Origin: JBQLZQ01 sp052168355
GTDB taxonomy: Bacteria; Pseudomonadota; Alphaproteobacteria; DSM-16000; Inquilinaceae
Length of the DNA stretch: 64,000 bases
Assembly: GCA_052168355.1 (NCBI GenBank)
Contig: JBQLZQ010000005.1
Span: 36,361-100,360, forward strand
Direction: 5' to 3'
Below are positions 1 through 8,319 of the stretch, piece after piece (positions within the stretch are counted from its first letter, which is position 1; every line of letters starts with the position of its first letter). Both the position numbers and the translations under genes were made by a program. The notes under the pieces were generated by a model that was not told where the DNA came from, did not search any database, and was given only the letters and a program-made list of their open reading frames with translations.

Positions 1-303
1 GGTGTGCGACTGGAACCAGACGGGGTCGGATTCGGCGTCGCCGTCGAGGCGCCGCAACCGCGCCGGCCGGCCCAGCCAGGACCGGGCGGCGGTCAGCAGG
101 ATCTGCTCCAGATGCCAGAAAAAATCGTAGCGACCGCCGTAGAGGGGTAGAAGCTCAGCGAACAGCCGCTCGAAATGACGCTCCAGGCGGGGCCGGAAGA
201 CCTCCCACGCCGCCACGTCGCCGTCGAACGCAGTCAGGATTCGCGGTGTCAGCCGGTCGAGCGTGCGGCGCGCTTCGCCGGCGATCCAGTCTGGCGGTGC
301 CAT
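1..303 (-). CDS. Amylosucrase-like glucosyltransferase, N-terminal part (cut by window edge)
   Basis: Reading leftwards from the ATG at 303, 101 codons stay open to the edge of the window, so only the N-terminus is visible. The residues follow the amylosucrase N-terminal pattern: a helical stretch with F.PRLERHFERLFAEL, then LYGGRYDFFWHLEQ, then a TAARSWLGRP segment and DP.WFQS. In known amylosucrases (GH13 family, sucrose to alpha-1,4-glucan plus fructose) this region precedes the TIM barrel, which lies outside the window. The start was chosen because it is the first ATG after the hslU stop, 40 bases away; no strong ribosome binding site is visible. Recognition rests on remembered family patterns, so a related alpha-amylase-family enzyme is possible. 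Confidence 0.72.
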   Translation of the reverse strand, partial: MAPPDWIAGEARRTLDRLTPRILTAFDGDVAAWEVFRPRLERHFERLFAELLPLYGGRYDFFWHLEQILLTAARSWLGRPARLRRLDGDAESDPVWFQSHT

Positions 304-343
304 GGGCGCGCCGTTCAGCGACCGGGCCGACCGGCGCCGCCCA

Positions 344-1654
344 TCACAGGATGAACTTGCTGAGGTCGGTGTCCTTGGCCAGGCCGGCGACCTTGTCGTC
401 GACATAGGCGGCGTCGATGGTGATCTCCTCCCCCGACCGGTCGCTGGCGCTGAAGCTGATGTCGTCCAGCAGGCGCTCCATCACCGTGTGCAGCCGGCGG
501 GCGCCGATATTCTCGACCGACGCGTTGATCGCCGTGGCCAGGTCGGCCAGCCTGTCGATGGCGTCTTCGGTGAAGGTCAGCGTCACCTGTTCGGTCCCCA
601 TCAGCGCCCTGTACTGGATGATCAGGCTGTTTTCCGGTTCGGTCAGGATGCGCTTGAGATCGTCGCGGGACAAGGCCTGCAGCTCCACCCGGATGGGCAG
701 CCGGCCCTGCAGTTCGGGCAGCATGTCCGACGGCTTGGCCAGATGGAAGGCGCCCGAGGCGATGAACAGGATGTAATCGGTGCGCACCGTGCCGTGCTTG
801 GTGGCCACCTGGGTGCCCTCGATCAGCGGCAGCAGGTCGCGCTGCACGCCCTCGCGGCTGACATCGCCGCCCATCCGATCGCTGCGGGCGGAAATCTTGT
901 CGATCTCGTCGATGAACACGATGCCGTCCTGCTCGACCAGATCGATGGCCTCGGCGATCACCTTTTCCTGGTCCAGAAGCTTGTCGGATTCCTCCGCCAT
1001 CAGCACCTTGTAGCTGTCGGCCACGGTCATGCGCCGCTGCTTGGTGCGACCGCCCAGGGCCTTGCCCAGCATGTCGTTGAGGTTGAGCATGCCCATCTGG
1101 GCGCCGGGCATTCCCGGAATGTCGAAGGTCGGGAACTGGCTGCCGCCGCTGTCCTGGACCTGGATCTCGATCTCCCGGTCGTTCAGCAGGCCCTCCCGCA
1201 GCATCTTGCGGAACTTCTGGCGCGTCTCGGCGGCCGCCTTGTCGCCAGTCAGGGCGTCGAGCACCCGTTCCTCGGCGCCCAGCTCGGCCTTGGCCTCGAC
1301 CTCCTTGCGCAGGCGGTCGCGGGTCATGGTGATGGCGATTTCCAGCAGATCGCGGATGATCTGCTCCACATCGCGGCCGACATAGCCGACCTCCGTGAAC
1401 TTGGTCGCCTCGACCTTCAGAAACGGCGCGTTGGCCAGCCTGGCCAGCCGCCGGGCGATCTCCGTCTTGCCGACACCGGTCGGGCCGATCATCAGGATGT
1501 TCTTGGGCAGAACCTCTTCCCGCATGGCCTCGGGAAGCTGCTGCCGGCGCCAGCGGTTGCGCAGGGCGATGGCCACGGCGCGCTTGGCGTCGTTCTGGCC
1601 GACGATATACCGGTCCAGCTCCGAAACGGTTTCCCGAGGGCTGAAAGTGCTCAT
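344..1654 (-). CDS. hslU: HslU, ATPase subunit of the HslVU (ClpYQ) protease
   Basis: This is the AAA+ unfoldase that feeds proteins to the HslV peptidase in the cytoplasm. The Walker A motif GPTGVGKT is at residues 57-64, Walker B is seen as IVFIDEIDK near residue 250, and the C-terminus ends LSKFIL, the tail that inserts into HslV and activates it. At 436 residues it is the usual alphaproteobacterial length. The ATG overlaps the end of hslV by 4 bases, so the two are translationally coupled and transcribed together. Confidence 0.97.
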   Translation of the reverse strand: MSTFSPRETVSELDRYIVGQNDAKRAVAIALRNRWRRQQLPEAMREEVLPKNILMIGPTGVGKTEIARRLARLANAPFLKVEATKFTEVGYVGRDVEQIIRDLLEIAITMTRDRLRKEVEAKAELGAEERVLDALTGDKAAAETRQKFRKMLREGLLNDREIEIQVQDSGGSQFPTFDIPGMPGAQMGMLNLNDMLGKALGGRTKQRRMTVADSYKVLMAEESDKLLDQEKVIAEAIDLVEQDGIVFIDEIDKISARSDRMGGDVSREGVQRDLLPLIEGTQVATKHGTVRTDYILFIASGAFHLAKPSDMLPELQGRLPIRVELQALSRDDLKRILTEPENSLIIQYRALMGTEQVTLTFTEDAIDRLADLATAINASVENIGARRLHTVMERLLDDISFSASDRSGEEITIDAAYVDDKVAGLAKDTDLSKFIL

Positions 1655-2202
1655 TCCAGGCTTTCCAGGGTAATGTTGTGGTTGGTGTAGATGCAGATGT
1701 CGGCGGCGATATCCAGCGCCTTGCGGGCGATGGCCGGGGCGTCGAGACCGTCCAGATCGTACAGCGCCCGGGCGGCGGCCAGGGCCATGGGCCCGCCCGA
1801 TCCGATGGCGATCAGCCCGTCATCGGGTTCCAGGACGTCGCCGGTGCCGGTCAGCAGCAACGACACGTCCTTGTCGCAGACCGCCATCATCGCCTCCAGC
1901 CGGCGCAGATACCGGTCGGTGCGCCAGTCCTTGGCCATCTCGACACAGGCCCGGGCCAACTGTCCCGGATGCTGGTCCAGCTTGGCCTCCAGCCGCTCGA
2001 ACAGGGCGAAGGCGTCGGCGGTGGCGCCGGCGAACCCGGCCAGAACCGACCCGCCGGCCAGGCGGCGGACCTTGCGGGCCGTGCTTTTCATGACGGTGTT
2101 GCCGGCGGTCACCTGGCCGTCGCCGGCCACGACGATCCGGCCGTCCTTGCGCACCGCAAGGACCGTGGTGCCGTACCATTGGTTCGGGTCGGTATGCTGC
2201 AT
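1651..2202 (-). CDS. hslV: HslV, threonine peptidase subunit of HslVU
   Basis: This is the proteolytic subunit, related to proteasome beta subunits. The catalytic N-terminal threonine is expected at T12 (WYG-TTVLAVRKDG), so the first 11 residues would be a propeptide, which is common in this class but absent in E. coli HslV. GDGQVTAGNTVMKS is also conserved. It is 183 residues long and is the first gene of hslVU. It is transcribed away from hisB across a 184-base spacer that holds a heat-shock-like promoter. Confidence 0.97.
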   Translation of the reverse strand: MQHTDPNQWYGTTVLAVRKDGRIVVAGDGQVTAGNTVMKSTARKVRRLAGGSVLAGFAGATADAFALFERLEAKLDQHPGQLARACVEMAKDWRTDRYLRRLEAMMAVCDKDVSLLLTGTGDVLEPDDGLIAIGSGGPMALAAARALYDLDGLDAPAIARKALDIAADICIYTNHNITLESLE

Positions 2203-2284
2203 GAAACGGGAAAGTCCTGATTGAATGGCGGCCCGGAACGCGCCGCTTCGGCCCCATGCCGGACGGCGGGGACCTGTCTTAACC

Positions 2285-2313
2285 TATGTGGGCGCCCGGA
2301 TGCACGGGTCAAG
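2285..2313 (-). promoter_or_regulatory. Candidate sigma-32-type heat-shock promoter for hslVU
   Basis: On the minus strand CTTGACC (2313 to 2307) is followed after 14 bases by CCCACATA (2292 to 2285). This resembles the RpoH consensus CTTGAAA, 11-16 bases, CCCCATNT. It lies about 83 bases upstream of the hslV ATG. hslVU is a classic RpoH target in proteobacteria. The match is by eye and imperfect. Confidence 0.45.
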
Positions 2314-2386
2314 CCCGCCGATGGCGGACCCGCCGGCGCCCCCTTGATGCTGGCGGCGCCGGGGTCTTCCTGATAGAAACCGAACG

Positions 2387-3010
2387 ATGGACAGCACCAA
2401 CGCCCCCGTCGGACGCAGCGGCCAGGCCGACCGGACGACCAACGAAACCCGCATCTCGGCCCGCGTCGACCTGGACGGAAGCGGCCGCTACGACGTGGCC
2501 ACCGGGATCGGGTTCCTGGACCACATGCTCGAGCAACTGGCCCGCCACAGCCTGATCGACATCAGCCTGAAGGCCGAAGGCGATCTTCACATCGACGCCC
2601 ATCACACCACCGAGGACAGCGGCATCGTTCTGGGCCAGGCGGTGGCCCGGGCGCTGGGTGACCGGGCCGGCATCGCCCGCTACGGGTCGGCGACCGTGCC
2701 CATGGACGAAACCCTCAGCCGGGTGGCGCTGGACATTTCGGGCCGGCCCTATCTGGTGTTCAACGTGGCGTTCAGCCAGGATCGTCTGGGCGACATGGAT
2801 ACCGAACTGTTCCGCGAATGGTTCCACGCCTTTGCTCAGACGGCGGGCATCACCCTGCATGTCGAAACCCTGCACGGCGCCAACAATCATCATAGGGCGG
2901 AAAGCTGCTTCAAGGCGTTGGCGCGGGCGTTGCGCCAGGCCGTGACCATCGATCCGCGCCAATCGGGGGCGGTGCCGTCGACCAAGGGAACCTTGGGCGG
3001 CGACGCGTAA
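2387..3010 (+). CDS. hisB: Imidazoleglycerol-phosphate dehydratase
   Basis: Catalyses the sixth step of histidine synthesis, converting imidazoleglycerol phosphate to imidazoleacetol phosphate with manganese. The paired metal-binding signatures are visible: FLDHMLEQLARH and DAHHTTEDSG in the first half, and NNHHRAESCFKA near the C-terminus. It is a 207-residue monofunctional dehydratase without the phosphatase domain of enterobacterial HisB. It opens the his cluster; hisH follows after 9 bases. Confidence 0.97.
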   Translation: MDSTNAPVGRSGQADRTTNETRISARVDLDGSGRYDVATGIGFLDHMLEQLARHSLIDISLKAEGDLHIDAHHTTEDSGIVLGQAVARALGDRAGIARYGSATVPMDETLSRVALDISGRPYLVFNVAFSQDRLGDMDTELFREWFHAFAQTAGITLHVETLHGANNHHRAESCFKALARALRQAVTIDPRQSGAVPSTKGTLGGDA

Positions 3011-3019
3011 GAGAATTCC

Positions 3020-3664
3020 ATGTCCGTTGCGATCATCGATTACGGGTCGGGCAATCTTCGTTCCGCCGCCAAGGCCTTTGAGCGGGCCGCGCGCGAGGCC
3101 GCGCTGTCGCGGGAGATCGTCGTCACCAGCGATGCCGAGGTCGTGCGCCGGGCCGACCGCGTGGTCCTGCCGGGTGTCGGCGCCTTTGCCGATTGCCGGC
3201 GCGGCCTGGCCGCGCTGCCGGGCATGGACGAAGCCCTGACGGACTCGGCGGTCATCCAAGGCCGGCCGTTCCTGGGGATCTGCGTCGGCATGCAACTGAT
3301 GGCCGATGTCGGCCGCGAGCATGGCGATCACGCCGGGTTCGGCTGGATCCCGGGGCAGGTGGTGGCGGTGGAACCGGGGCCCGAGCATCTGAAGGTGCCG
3401 CACATGGGCTGGAACGACCTGACCATCCGGGCATCGGGTCACCCGATCCTGGCCGGGCTCGACGGCGGCGCCCATGGGTATTTCGTGCACAGCTATCACT
3501 TGGTCGCCGACAACCCCGACCATGTTCTGGCGATGTCCGACTATGGCGGTCCGATCACCGCCGTCGTGGGGCGCGACACGATGATCGGCACCCAGTTTCA
3601 CCCGGAAAAAAGCCAGGCCGCCGGCCTGCGCCTGATCACCAACTTTCTGCGGTGGGCGCCATGA
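3020..3664 (+). CDS. hisH: Imidazole glycerol phosphate synthase, glutaminase subunit
   Basis: A class I glutamine amidotransferase that supplies ammonia to HisF for imidazole ring closure. The nucleophile C88 sits in GICVGMQLM, and the His/Glu of the triad are H194 and E196 in FHPEKS. PGVGAFADC carries the oxyanion-strand pattern. At 214 residues it is full length. Its TGA overlaps the ATG of the next gene (ATGA), so the acetyltransferase gene is translationally coupled to it. Confidence 0.97.
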   Translation: MSVAIIDYGSGNLRSAAKAFERAAREAALSREIVVTSDAEVVRRADRVVLPGVGAFADCRRGLAALPGMDEALTDSAVIQGRPFLGICVGMQLMADVGREHGDHAGFGWIPGQVVAVEPGPEHLKVPHMGWNDLTIRASGHPILAGLDGGAHGYFVHSYHLVADNPDHVLAMSDYGGPITAVVGRDTMIGTQFHPEKSQAAGLRLITNFLRWAP

Positions 3665-4197
3665 CCGAGACCAAGCCGCCGGCGGCCGTCACCGTCGAGC
3701 CGTTGACCCGGTTCCGCAAGGCCGATCTTCACGATCTGTGCGACGCGGCCGATCTGGCGATCAAGGACGGCGGCGGGTTCGGCTGGCTGACCCCGCCGGA
3801 ACGGCCGGTGATGGAACGGTTCTGGCGCGGCGTGCTGGCGGTGCCGGGGCGCAGCCTGTTCGTCGGGCGCCTGGACGGGGTCATCGCCGGGTCGGCGCAG
3901 CTTCTCCGGCCGCCGCCCAACAACGAAGCCCAGGCCTTCGCCGCCACCCTGACCGGCGCCTTCGTGGCCCCCTGGGCGCGGGGCCACGGGCTGGCGCGCC
4001 AGTTGACGGAGGTGGTCGAGGCGGAAGCGCGCAGCCAGGGTTTCGCGGTTCTGCAACTGGATGTCCGCGAAAGCCAGGCGGCGGCGATACAGCTCTATCA
4101 GGCGCTCGGGTATGCGAACTGGGGGCGTAACCCGTTGTATGCCCGCGTCGATGGCCGCCCGATGGCCGGGCTCTATTTCCATAAGCGGCTGACCTGA
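3661..4197 (+). CDS. GNAT-family N-acetyltransferase inside the his operon
   Basis: A 178-residue protein with the GNAT fold. The acetyl-CoA loop is seen as APWARGHGLARQLTEVV, followed by LDVRESQAAAIQLYQALGY, the typical motif B region. The same frame stays open well upstream of 3661, but that part lies within hisH, and the ATGA overlap with the hisH stop fixes the start. It sits between hisH and hisA, 16 bases before hisA, and so should be expressed with histidine genes. Its substrate is not evident and no role in histidine synthesis is known for it. Confidence 0.85.
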   Translation: MTETKPPAAVTVEPLTRFRKADLHDLCDAADLAIKDGGGFGWLTPPERPVMERFWRGVLAVPGRSLFVGRLDGVIAGSAQLLRPPPNNEAQAFAATLTGAFVAPWARGHGLARQLTEVVEAEARSQGFAVLQLDVRESQAAAIQLYQALGYANWGRNPLYARVDGRPMAGLYFHKRLT

Positions 4198-4213
4198 CCG
4201 TGGACGACCCGAC

Positions 4214-4954
4214 ATGATCCTGTTTCCGGCGATCGATCTGAAGGACGGCGTGTGCGTGCGCCTGGTGCGCGGCGACATGGACGAGGCCACGGTCTTCAAC
4301 AGCGACCCGGCCGATCAGGCGCGCCGGTTCGCCGATCAGGGTTTTTCGTGGATCCATGTGGTCGATCTCAACGGCGCCTTCGCCGGCCGGCCGGTCAACG
4401 CCGATGCGGTCGACGGGATCCTGGCGGCGGTGGACCGGCCGATCCAGCTCGGCGGCGGCATAAGGTCGCTCGAAACCGTCGAGATGTGGCTGGAGCGCGG
4501 GGTCCGGCGGGTGGTGCTGGGCACCGCCGCCCTGGAAAACCCCGATCTGGTGCGCCAGGCGTGCCGCGCCTATCCGGGCCGTGTCGCGGTCGGCATCGAT
4601 GCCCGCAACGGCATGGTGGCGGTCGATGGCTGGTCGCGCACCAGCAAGGTCAAGGCGCTGGATGTCGCGCTGCGCTTCGAGGATTGCGGCGCGGCCGCCA
4701 TCGTCTATACGGACATCGACCGCGATGGCGTGCTGGGCGGGGTCAATGTCGAGGCCACGGCGGATCTGGCATTCGCCCTGACCACGCCGGTCATCGCGTC
4801 GGGCGGGATCGCGTCCCTCGACGATCTTCGCGCCCTGCTGGCGGAAGAGGCCTCGGGCATCGCCGGGGCGGTCTGCGGCCGGGCGTTCTATGACGGACGC
4901 ATCGACCCGGCGGCGGCCCTGGCCGTGGCCGAAGGAGGCGTGTCCCGATGCTGA
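4214..4954 (+). CDS. hisA: Phosphoribosylformimino-5-aminoimidazole carboxamide ribotide isomerase
   Basis: Converts ProFAR to PRFAR, the fourth step of histidine synthesis. It is a (beta/alpha)8 barrel of 246 residues beginning ILFPAIDLKDGVCVRL, with the catalytic aspartates in the D8 region (PAIDLKDG) and in YTDIDRDG, and phosphate-binding GGGIR and ASGGIAS loops. It ends 7 bases inside hisF, so the two are coupled. Confidence 0.97.
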   Translation: MILFPAIDLKDGVCVRLVRGDMDEATVFNSDPADQARRFADQGFSWIHVVDLNGAFAGRPVNADAVDGILAAVDRPIQLGGGIRSLETVEMWLERGVRRVVLGTAALENPDLVRQACRAYPGRVAVGIDARNGMVAVDGWSRTSKVKALDVALRFEDCGAAAIVYTDIDRDGVLGGVNVEATADLAFALTTPVIASGGIASLDDLRALLAEEASGIAGAVCGRAFYDGRIDPAAALAVAEGGVSRC

Positions 4955-5736
4955 AAATGCGGGTCATTCCGTGCCTGGACGTCAAGGACGGGCGGGTGGT
5001 CAAGGGCGTCAACTTCGTCGATCTGATCGATGCGGGCGACCCGGTCGAGCAGGCCCGGCTCTACGACTCGGCCGGGGCGGACGAGCTGTGCTTTCTCGAC
5101 ATCACGGCCTCCAGCGATAATCGCGCGACCCTGTACGACGTTGTTCGAAAGACGGCGGAACAGGTGTTCATGCCGCTGACCGTGGGCGGCGGCGTGCGCA
5201 CGCTGGAGGATATCCGGACCCTGCTTCTGGCCGGCGCGGACAAGGTGTCGATCATGACGGAGGCGGTGCGACGGCCGGAGTTCGTGCGCGAGGCGGCGGA
5301 AAAGTTCGGCAGCCAGTGCGTGGTCGTGGCCATCGACGCCAAACGGACCGGGGACGGGGAATGGTCCGTCTTCACCCATGGCGGGCGCACGCCGACCGGC
5401 ATCGACGCCGTCGACTGGGCCCGGCGGATGGCCGCCTCGGGGGCGGGGGAAATCCTGCTGACCTCGATGGACCGGGACGGCACCAAGGAAGGTTTCGATA
5501 TCGCGCTGACCCGCGCGGTCGCCGACGCCGTGCCGGTGCCGGTCATCGCCTCGGGCGGTGTCGGCACCCTCGATCACCTGGTCGACGGGATCCGCGCGGG
5601 GCACGCGACCGGGGTCCTGGCCGCCTCGATCTTTCATTTCGGCACCTACTCGGTGGCTCAGGCCAAGGCGCACATGGCCGCCGCCGGCCTGCCGGTCCGC
5701 CTTGCGACAGCCGCCCAGGGAGATGCCGTGCCATGA
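4948..5736 (+). CDS. hisF: Imidazole glycerol phosphate synthase, cyclase subunit
   Basis: The synthase partner of HisH; a TIM barrel that closes the imidazole ring and releases AICAR. Seen directly: VIPCLDVKDGRVVKGVNF at the N-terminus with the catalytic D11-type residue, LFLDI-type strand (CFLDITAS), LLTSMDRDGTKEG near the second catalytic Asp, and the VIASGGVGTLDH phosphate loop. It is 262 residues long. Its stop overlaps the hisE ATG by 4 bases. Confidence 0.97.
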   Translation: MLKMRVIPCLDVKDGRVVKGVNFVDLIDAGDPVEQARLYDSAGADELCFLDITASSDNRATLYDVVRKTAEQVFMPLTVGGGVRTLEDIRTLLLAGADKVSIMTEAVRRPEFVREAAEKFGSQCVVVAIDAKRTGDGEWSVFTHGGRTPTGIDAVDWARRMAASGAGEILLTSMDRDGTKEGFDIALTRAVADAVPVPVIASGGVGTLDHLVDGIRAGHATGVLAASIFHFGTYSVAQAKAHMAAAGLPVRLATAAQGDAVP

Positions 5737-6062
5737 CCGCAGACGCCGCCGTGCTGGGCCGCCTCTACGATCTGATCGCCAGCCGCCGGGGCGCCGACCC
5801 GGAGATCAGCCACACCGCGCTTCTGTTCGCCCGCGGCCGGGCCAGGATGGCTCAGAAGGTGGGCGAGGAAGCGACCGAAACGGTCATCGCGGCCATGCAG
5901 GACGACGCGACGGCGGTGGCGCAGGAAAGCGCGGATCTGATGTATCACCTGCTGGTGCTGTGGGCCGATACGGGGGTTCGTCCCGACGATGTGTGGGCGG
6001 TGCTGGAAGCCCGCGAGGGCACTAGCGGCGTCGATGAAAAGAAGGCGCGACCGAAACGCTGA
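5733..6062 (+). CDS. hisE: Phosphoribosyl-ATP pyrophosphatase
   Basis: Second step of histidine synthesis: hydrolysis of phosphoribosyl-ATP to phosphoribosyl-AMP. It belongs to the all-alpha MazG-like superfamily; the metal-binding pattern is seen in KVGEEATETVIAAM and ESADLMYHLLVLW. It is 109 residues long. The frame is open far upstream through hisF, but the ATGA overlap at 5733 and the family length identify the start. It ends DEKKARPKR. Confidence 0.95.
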   Translation: MTADAAVLGRLYDLIASRRGADPEISHTALLFARGRARMAQKVGEEATETVIAAMQDDATAVAQESADLMYHLLVLWADTGVRPDDVWAVLEAREGTSGVDEKKARPKR

Positions 6063-6073
6063 AGGAGCCTGCC

Positions 6074-6442
6074 ATGGCCTATGACCCCGACAATGTCTTC
6101 GCCAGGATCCTGCGCGGGGAAATTCCGTGCTCCAAGGTATACGAGGACGAACATGTGCTGGCCTTCAACGACATCAGTCCGCGGGCGCCGGTTCATGTCC
6201 TGGTGATCCCGAAGGGGCCCTACGTCTCGCTCGACGATTTCACCCGCGACGCCTCGGACGAGGAGATCGCCGCCCTGGTCCGCGCCGTCGGCCACCTGGC
6301 GCGGCAACTGGGCGTGGCGGACAGGGGCTACCGCTTCCTGGGCAATGTCGGCCGTGACGGCCATCAGGAAGTGCCCCATCTGCACATCCATCTGTTCGGC
6401 GGCCGACCGTTGGGCGCCATGCTGCCGACGGACGGCGGGTAG
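6074..6442 (+). CDS. HIT-family nucleotide phosphohydrolase (HINT-like)
   Basis: A 122-residue histidine-triad protein. The triad H102-L-H104-I-H106 lies in PHLHIHLFGG, with FARILRGEIPCSKVYED at the N-terminus as in bacterial HINT proteins, which hydrolyse purine nucleotide phosphoramidates. It starts 11 bases after hisE and completes a his-operon tail often seen in Alphaproteobacteria. No direct histidine role is known. Confidence 0.93.
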   Translation: MAYDPDNVFARILRGEIPCSKVYEDEHVLAFNDISPRAPVHVLVIPKGPYVSLDDFTRDASDEEIAALVRAVGHLARQLGVADRGYRFLGNVGRDGHQEVPHLHIHLFGGRPLGAMLPTDGG

Positions 6443-6453
6443 GGGCGACGGTC

Positions 6454-8319
6454 ATGCGCGCGGCCGCCGGAATGGCGGCGGAGCCGGCGTCCCATGCCGC
6501 CGCGCCCTCGGCGCGACGGACGCGACGGGTTTCGATCTCCGTCACCCTGGCCATGGCCATCGGCGGCTTGGTGTTCATCGCCGTGGCCTCCATCCTGATC
6601 ATCGCCTACATCGCCAATCGCGACAGCACCATCGCCCTGTTGCGCGACCGCGCCGAACTGACCGTACAGGCGGTGGAGAACCGGCTGACGGCGGAACTCG
6701 GCCCGCCCCTTGCTCAGATCGAGTTTCTGGCCGGCCTGATCGAGGCCGGGTCCGCCGATCCGGCCGATCCCGAGTCGATGGCGCTTCTGCTGTCCGGGGG
6801 GCTGTCGGCGACGCCGCAGGTGGCCGCGCTGCTGTTCTGGACCCCCGAGGCGCTGGCCGTCGGGGTGGCGCGGCTTGCGCCGGGCGATGGGGCGTTCATC
6901 CGCGACGATGCCGGGGATCCCCAAATCGCCGGTATCCTGGCGGAGGCAGCCACCCGACGGGACACCTATTGGGGGGAGATCGTGTTCGGGGAGGACAGGA
7001 ACCGGCCGATCCTCAACCTCCGCCGGCCGGTCTATCGCGACGACCGCTTCGCCGGGCTTCTGGTGGCCGCCGTCTTCGTCGATACCCTGTCCCGGTCGAT
7101 GACCGACCCGCGCGACGAATTCGACCGAAACGTCTTCGTCTTGCGCGGCTATGACAGGGTTCTGGCCCATTTCAACCTGATCGACGGAACCGTCTGGGAA
7201 CGGCTCACGGACGGCGGCCTGCCCGGTTTGGATGAGGTCGGCGACCCGGTGCTGGCCGCGATGTGGTCGGGTGGCGGCGATGAGAACGCGCTGGCGGCCG
7301 AGCTGGCGCGGGAGATCGGCGGCCATTCGGTCGAGGTCAACGCCCTGCCGCATATTTTCCTCTATGCCCAGGTCCAGGGATTCGGCGAACCGCCGTTGAT
7401 CGTCGGCAGCCATGTGCGGGCCCGCACGATGCTGGGCGTGGTCCGCGACCTGGCTTTGTGGGGCCTGACGGGGGTGGCCGTGCTGGTCGTGTCGCTGGTT
7501 CTGGCGGTGATTCTGGGGCGCTGGATCGCCCGGCCGATCCGGCGCGTCGCCACCCAGGCCCTGGCGCTCAGCCGGCTGGAGTTCGAAACGGTGTCGCCCT
7601 TGCCCGGCAGCCCGATCACCGAGCTGGACGATCAGGCGATGGCCTTCAACCGCATGCTGGGCGGCCTGCGCTGGTTCGAAACCTATGTGCCGCGCACCCT
7701 GGTTCGGCGGCTGGTGGCCAAGGAGGAGTATGAGCAGGTCCGGTCGATCGAGCGGCAACTGACGGTGATGTTCACCGACATCGCCGGGTTCACCGGCGCC
7801 GCCGAATCCCTGCCGGCGGCCGAGACGGCGGCGTTTCTGAACGATCATTTCGCATCGGTGGGCGGCTGCGTCGATGCCGAGGGCGGCACCATCGACAAGT
7901 TCATCGGCGACGGGCTGATGGCCTTCTGGAACGCCCCCGACAAGCAGGCCGACCACGCCGAACGGGCCTGTCGGGCGGCGCTGGCCATCGCCGACGCGGT
8001 GGATCGCGACAACGCGGCGTTGCGGGATGCCGGCCGGCCGGCGGTGGGCCTGCGGATCGGCATCCACACCGGTGCCGTCGTGGTCGGCAACATCGGCGCG
8101 CCGGGGCGCATGAACTATACCATCGTCGGCGATCCCGTGAACACCTGCAGCCGCCTGGAGGAACTGGGTCACGATCTGGCGGTGCCGGGGCGGGCGACGA
8201 CGATCCTGATCAGCGCCGATACGGCCGCCCTGCTCGGACCTGGTTTCACCCTTGTCTCCTGCGGCCGGCACGTGATGCGCGGCCGGCAGGAACCGGTCGA
8301 GGTATTCCGGCTGGAATGA
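6454..8319 (+). CDS. Membrane-bound class III adenylate/guanylate cyclase with sensor and HAMP domains
   Basis: A 621-residue receptor cyclase. One membrane segment is at about residues 30-55, then a periplasmic region of some 270 residues (probably a Cache-type ligand domain), a second segment at about 330-355, a HAMP linker, and a C-terminal class III catalytic domain. Metal-binding aspartates are visible in MFTDIAGF and in FIGDGLMAFW; DKFIGD and YTIVGDPVNTCSRLE are the base-recognition and transition-state regions. The Lys/Asp-type residues favour ATP, so cAMP is the likely product, but substrate is not proven. The stop overlaps the next gene by 4 bases (ATGA), an unusual coupling for a receptor cyclase. 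Confidence 0.9.
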   Translation: MRAAAGMAAEPASHAAAPSARRTRRVSISVTLAMAIGGLVFIAVASILIIAYIANRDSTIALLRDRAELTVQAVENRLTAELGPPLAQIEFLAGLIEAGSADPADPESMALLLSGGLSATPQVAALLFWTPEALAVGVARLAPGDGAFIRDDAGDPQIAGILAEAATRRDTYWGEIVFGEDRNRPILNLRRPVYRDDRFAGLLVAAVFVDTLSRSMTDPRDEFDRNVFVLRGYDRVLAHFNLIDGTVWERLTDGGLPGLDEVGDPVLAAMWSGGGDENALAAELAREIGGHSVEVNALPHIFLYAQVQGFGEPPLIVGSHVRARTMLGVVRDLALWGLTGVAVLVVSLVLAVILGRWIARPIRRVATQALALSRLEFETVSPLPGSPITELDDQAMAFNRMLGGLRWFETYVPRTLVRRLVAKEEYEQVRSIERQLTVMFTDIAGFTGAAESLPAAETAAFLNDHFASVGGCVDAEGGTIDKFIGDGLMAFWNAPDKQADHAERACRAALAIADAVDRDNAALRDAGRPAVGLRIGIHTGAVVVGNIGAPGRMNYTIVGDPVNTCSRLEELGHDLAVPGRATTILISADTAALLGPGFTLVSCGRHVMRGRQEPVEVFRLE

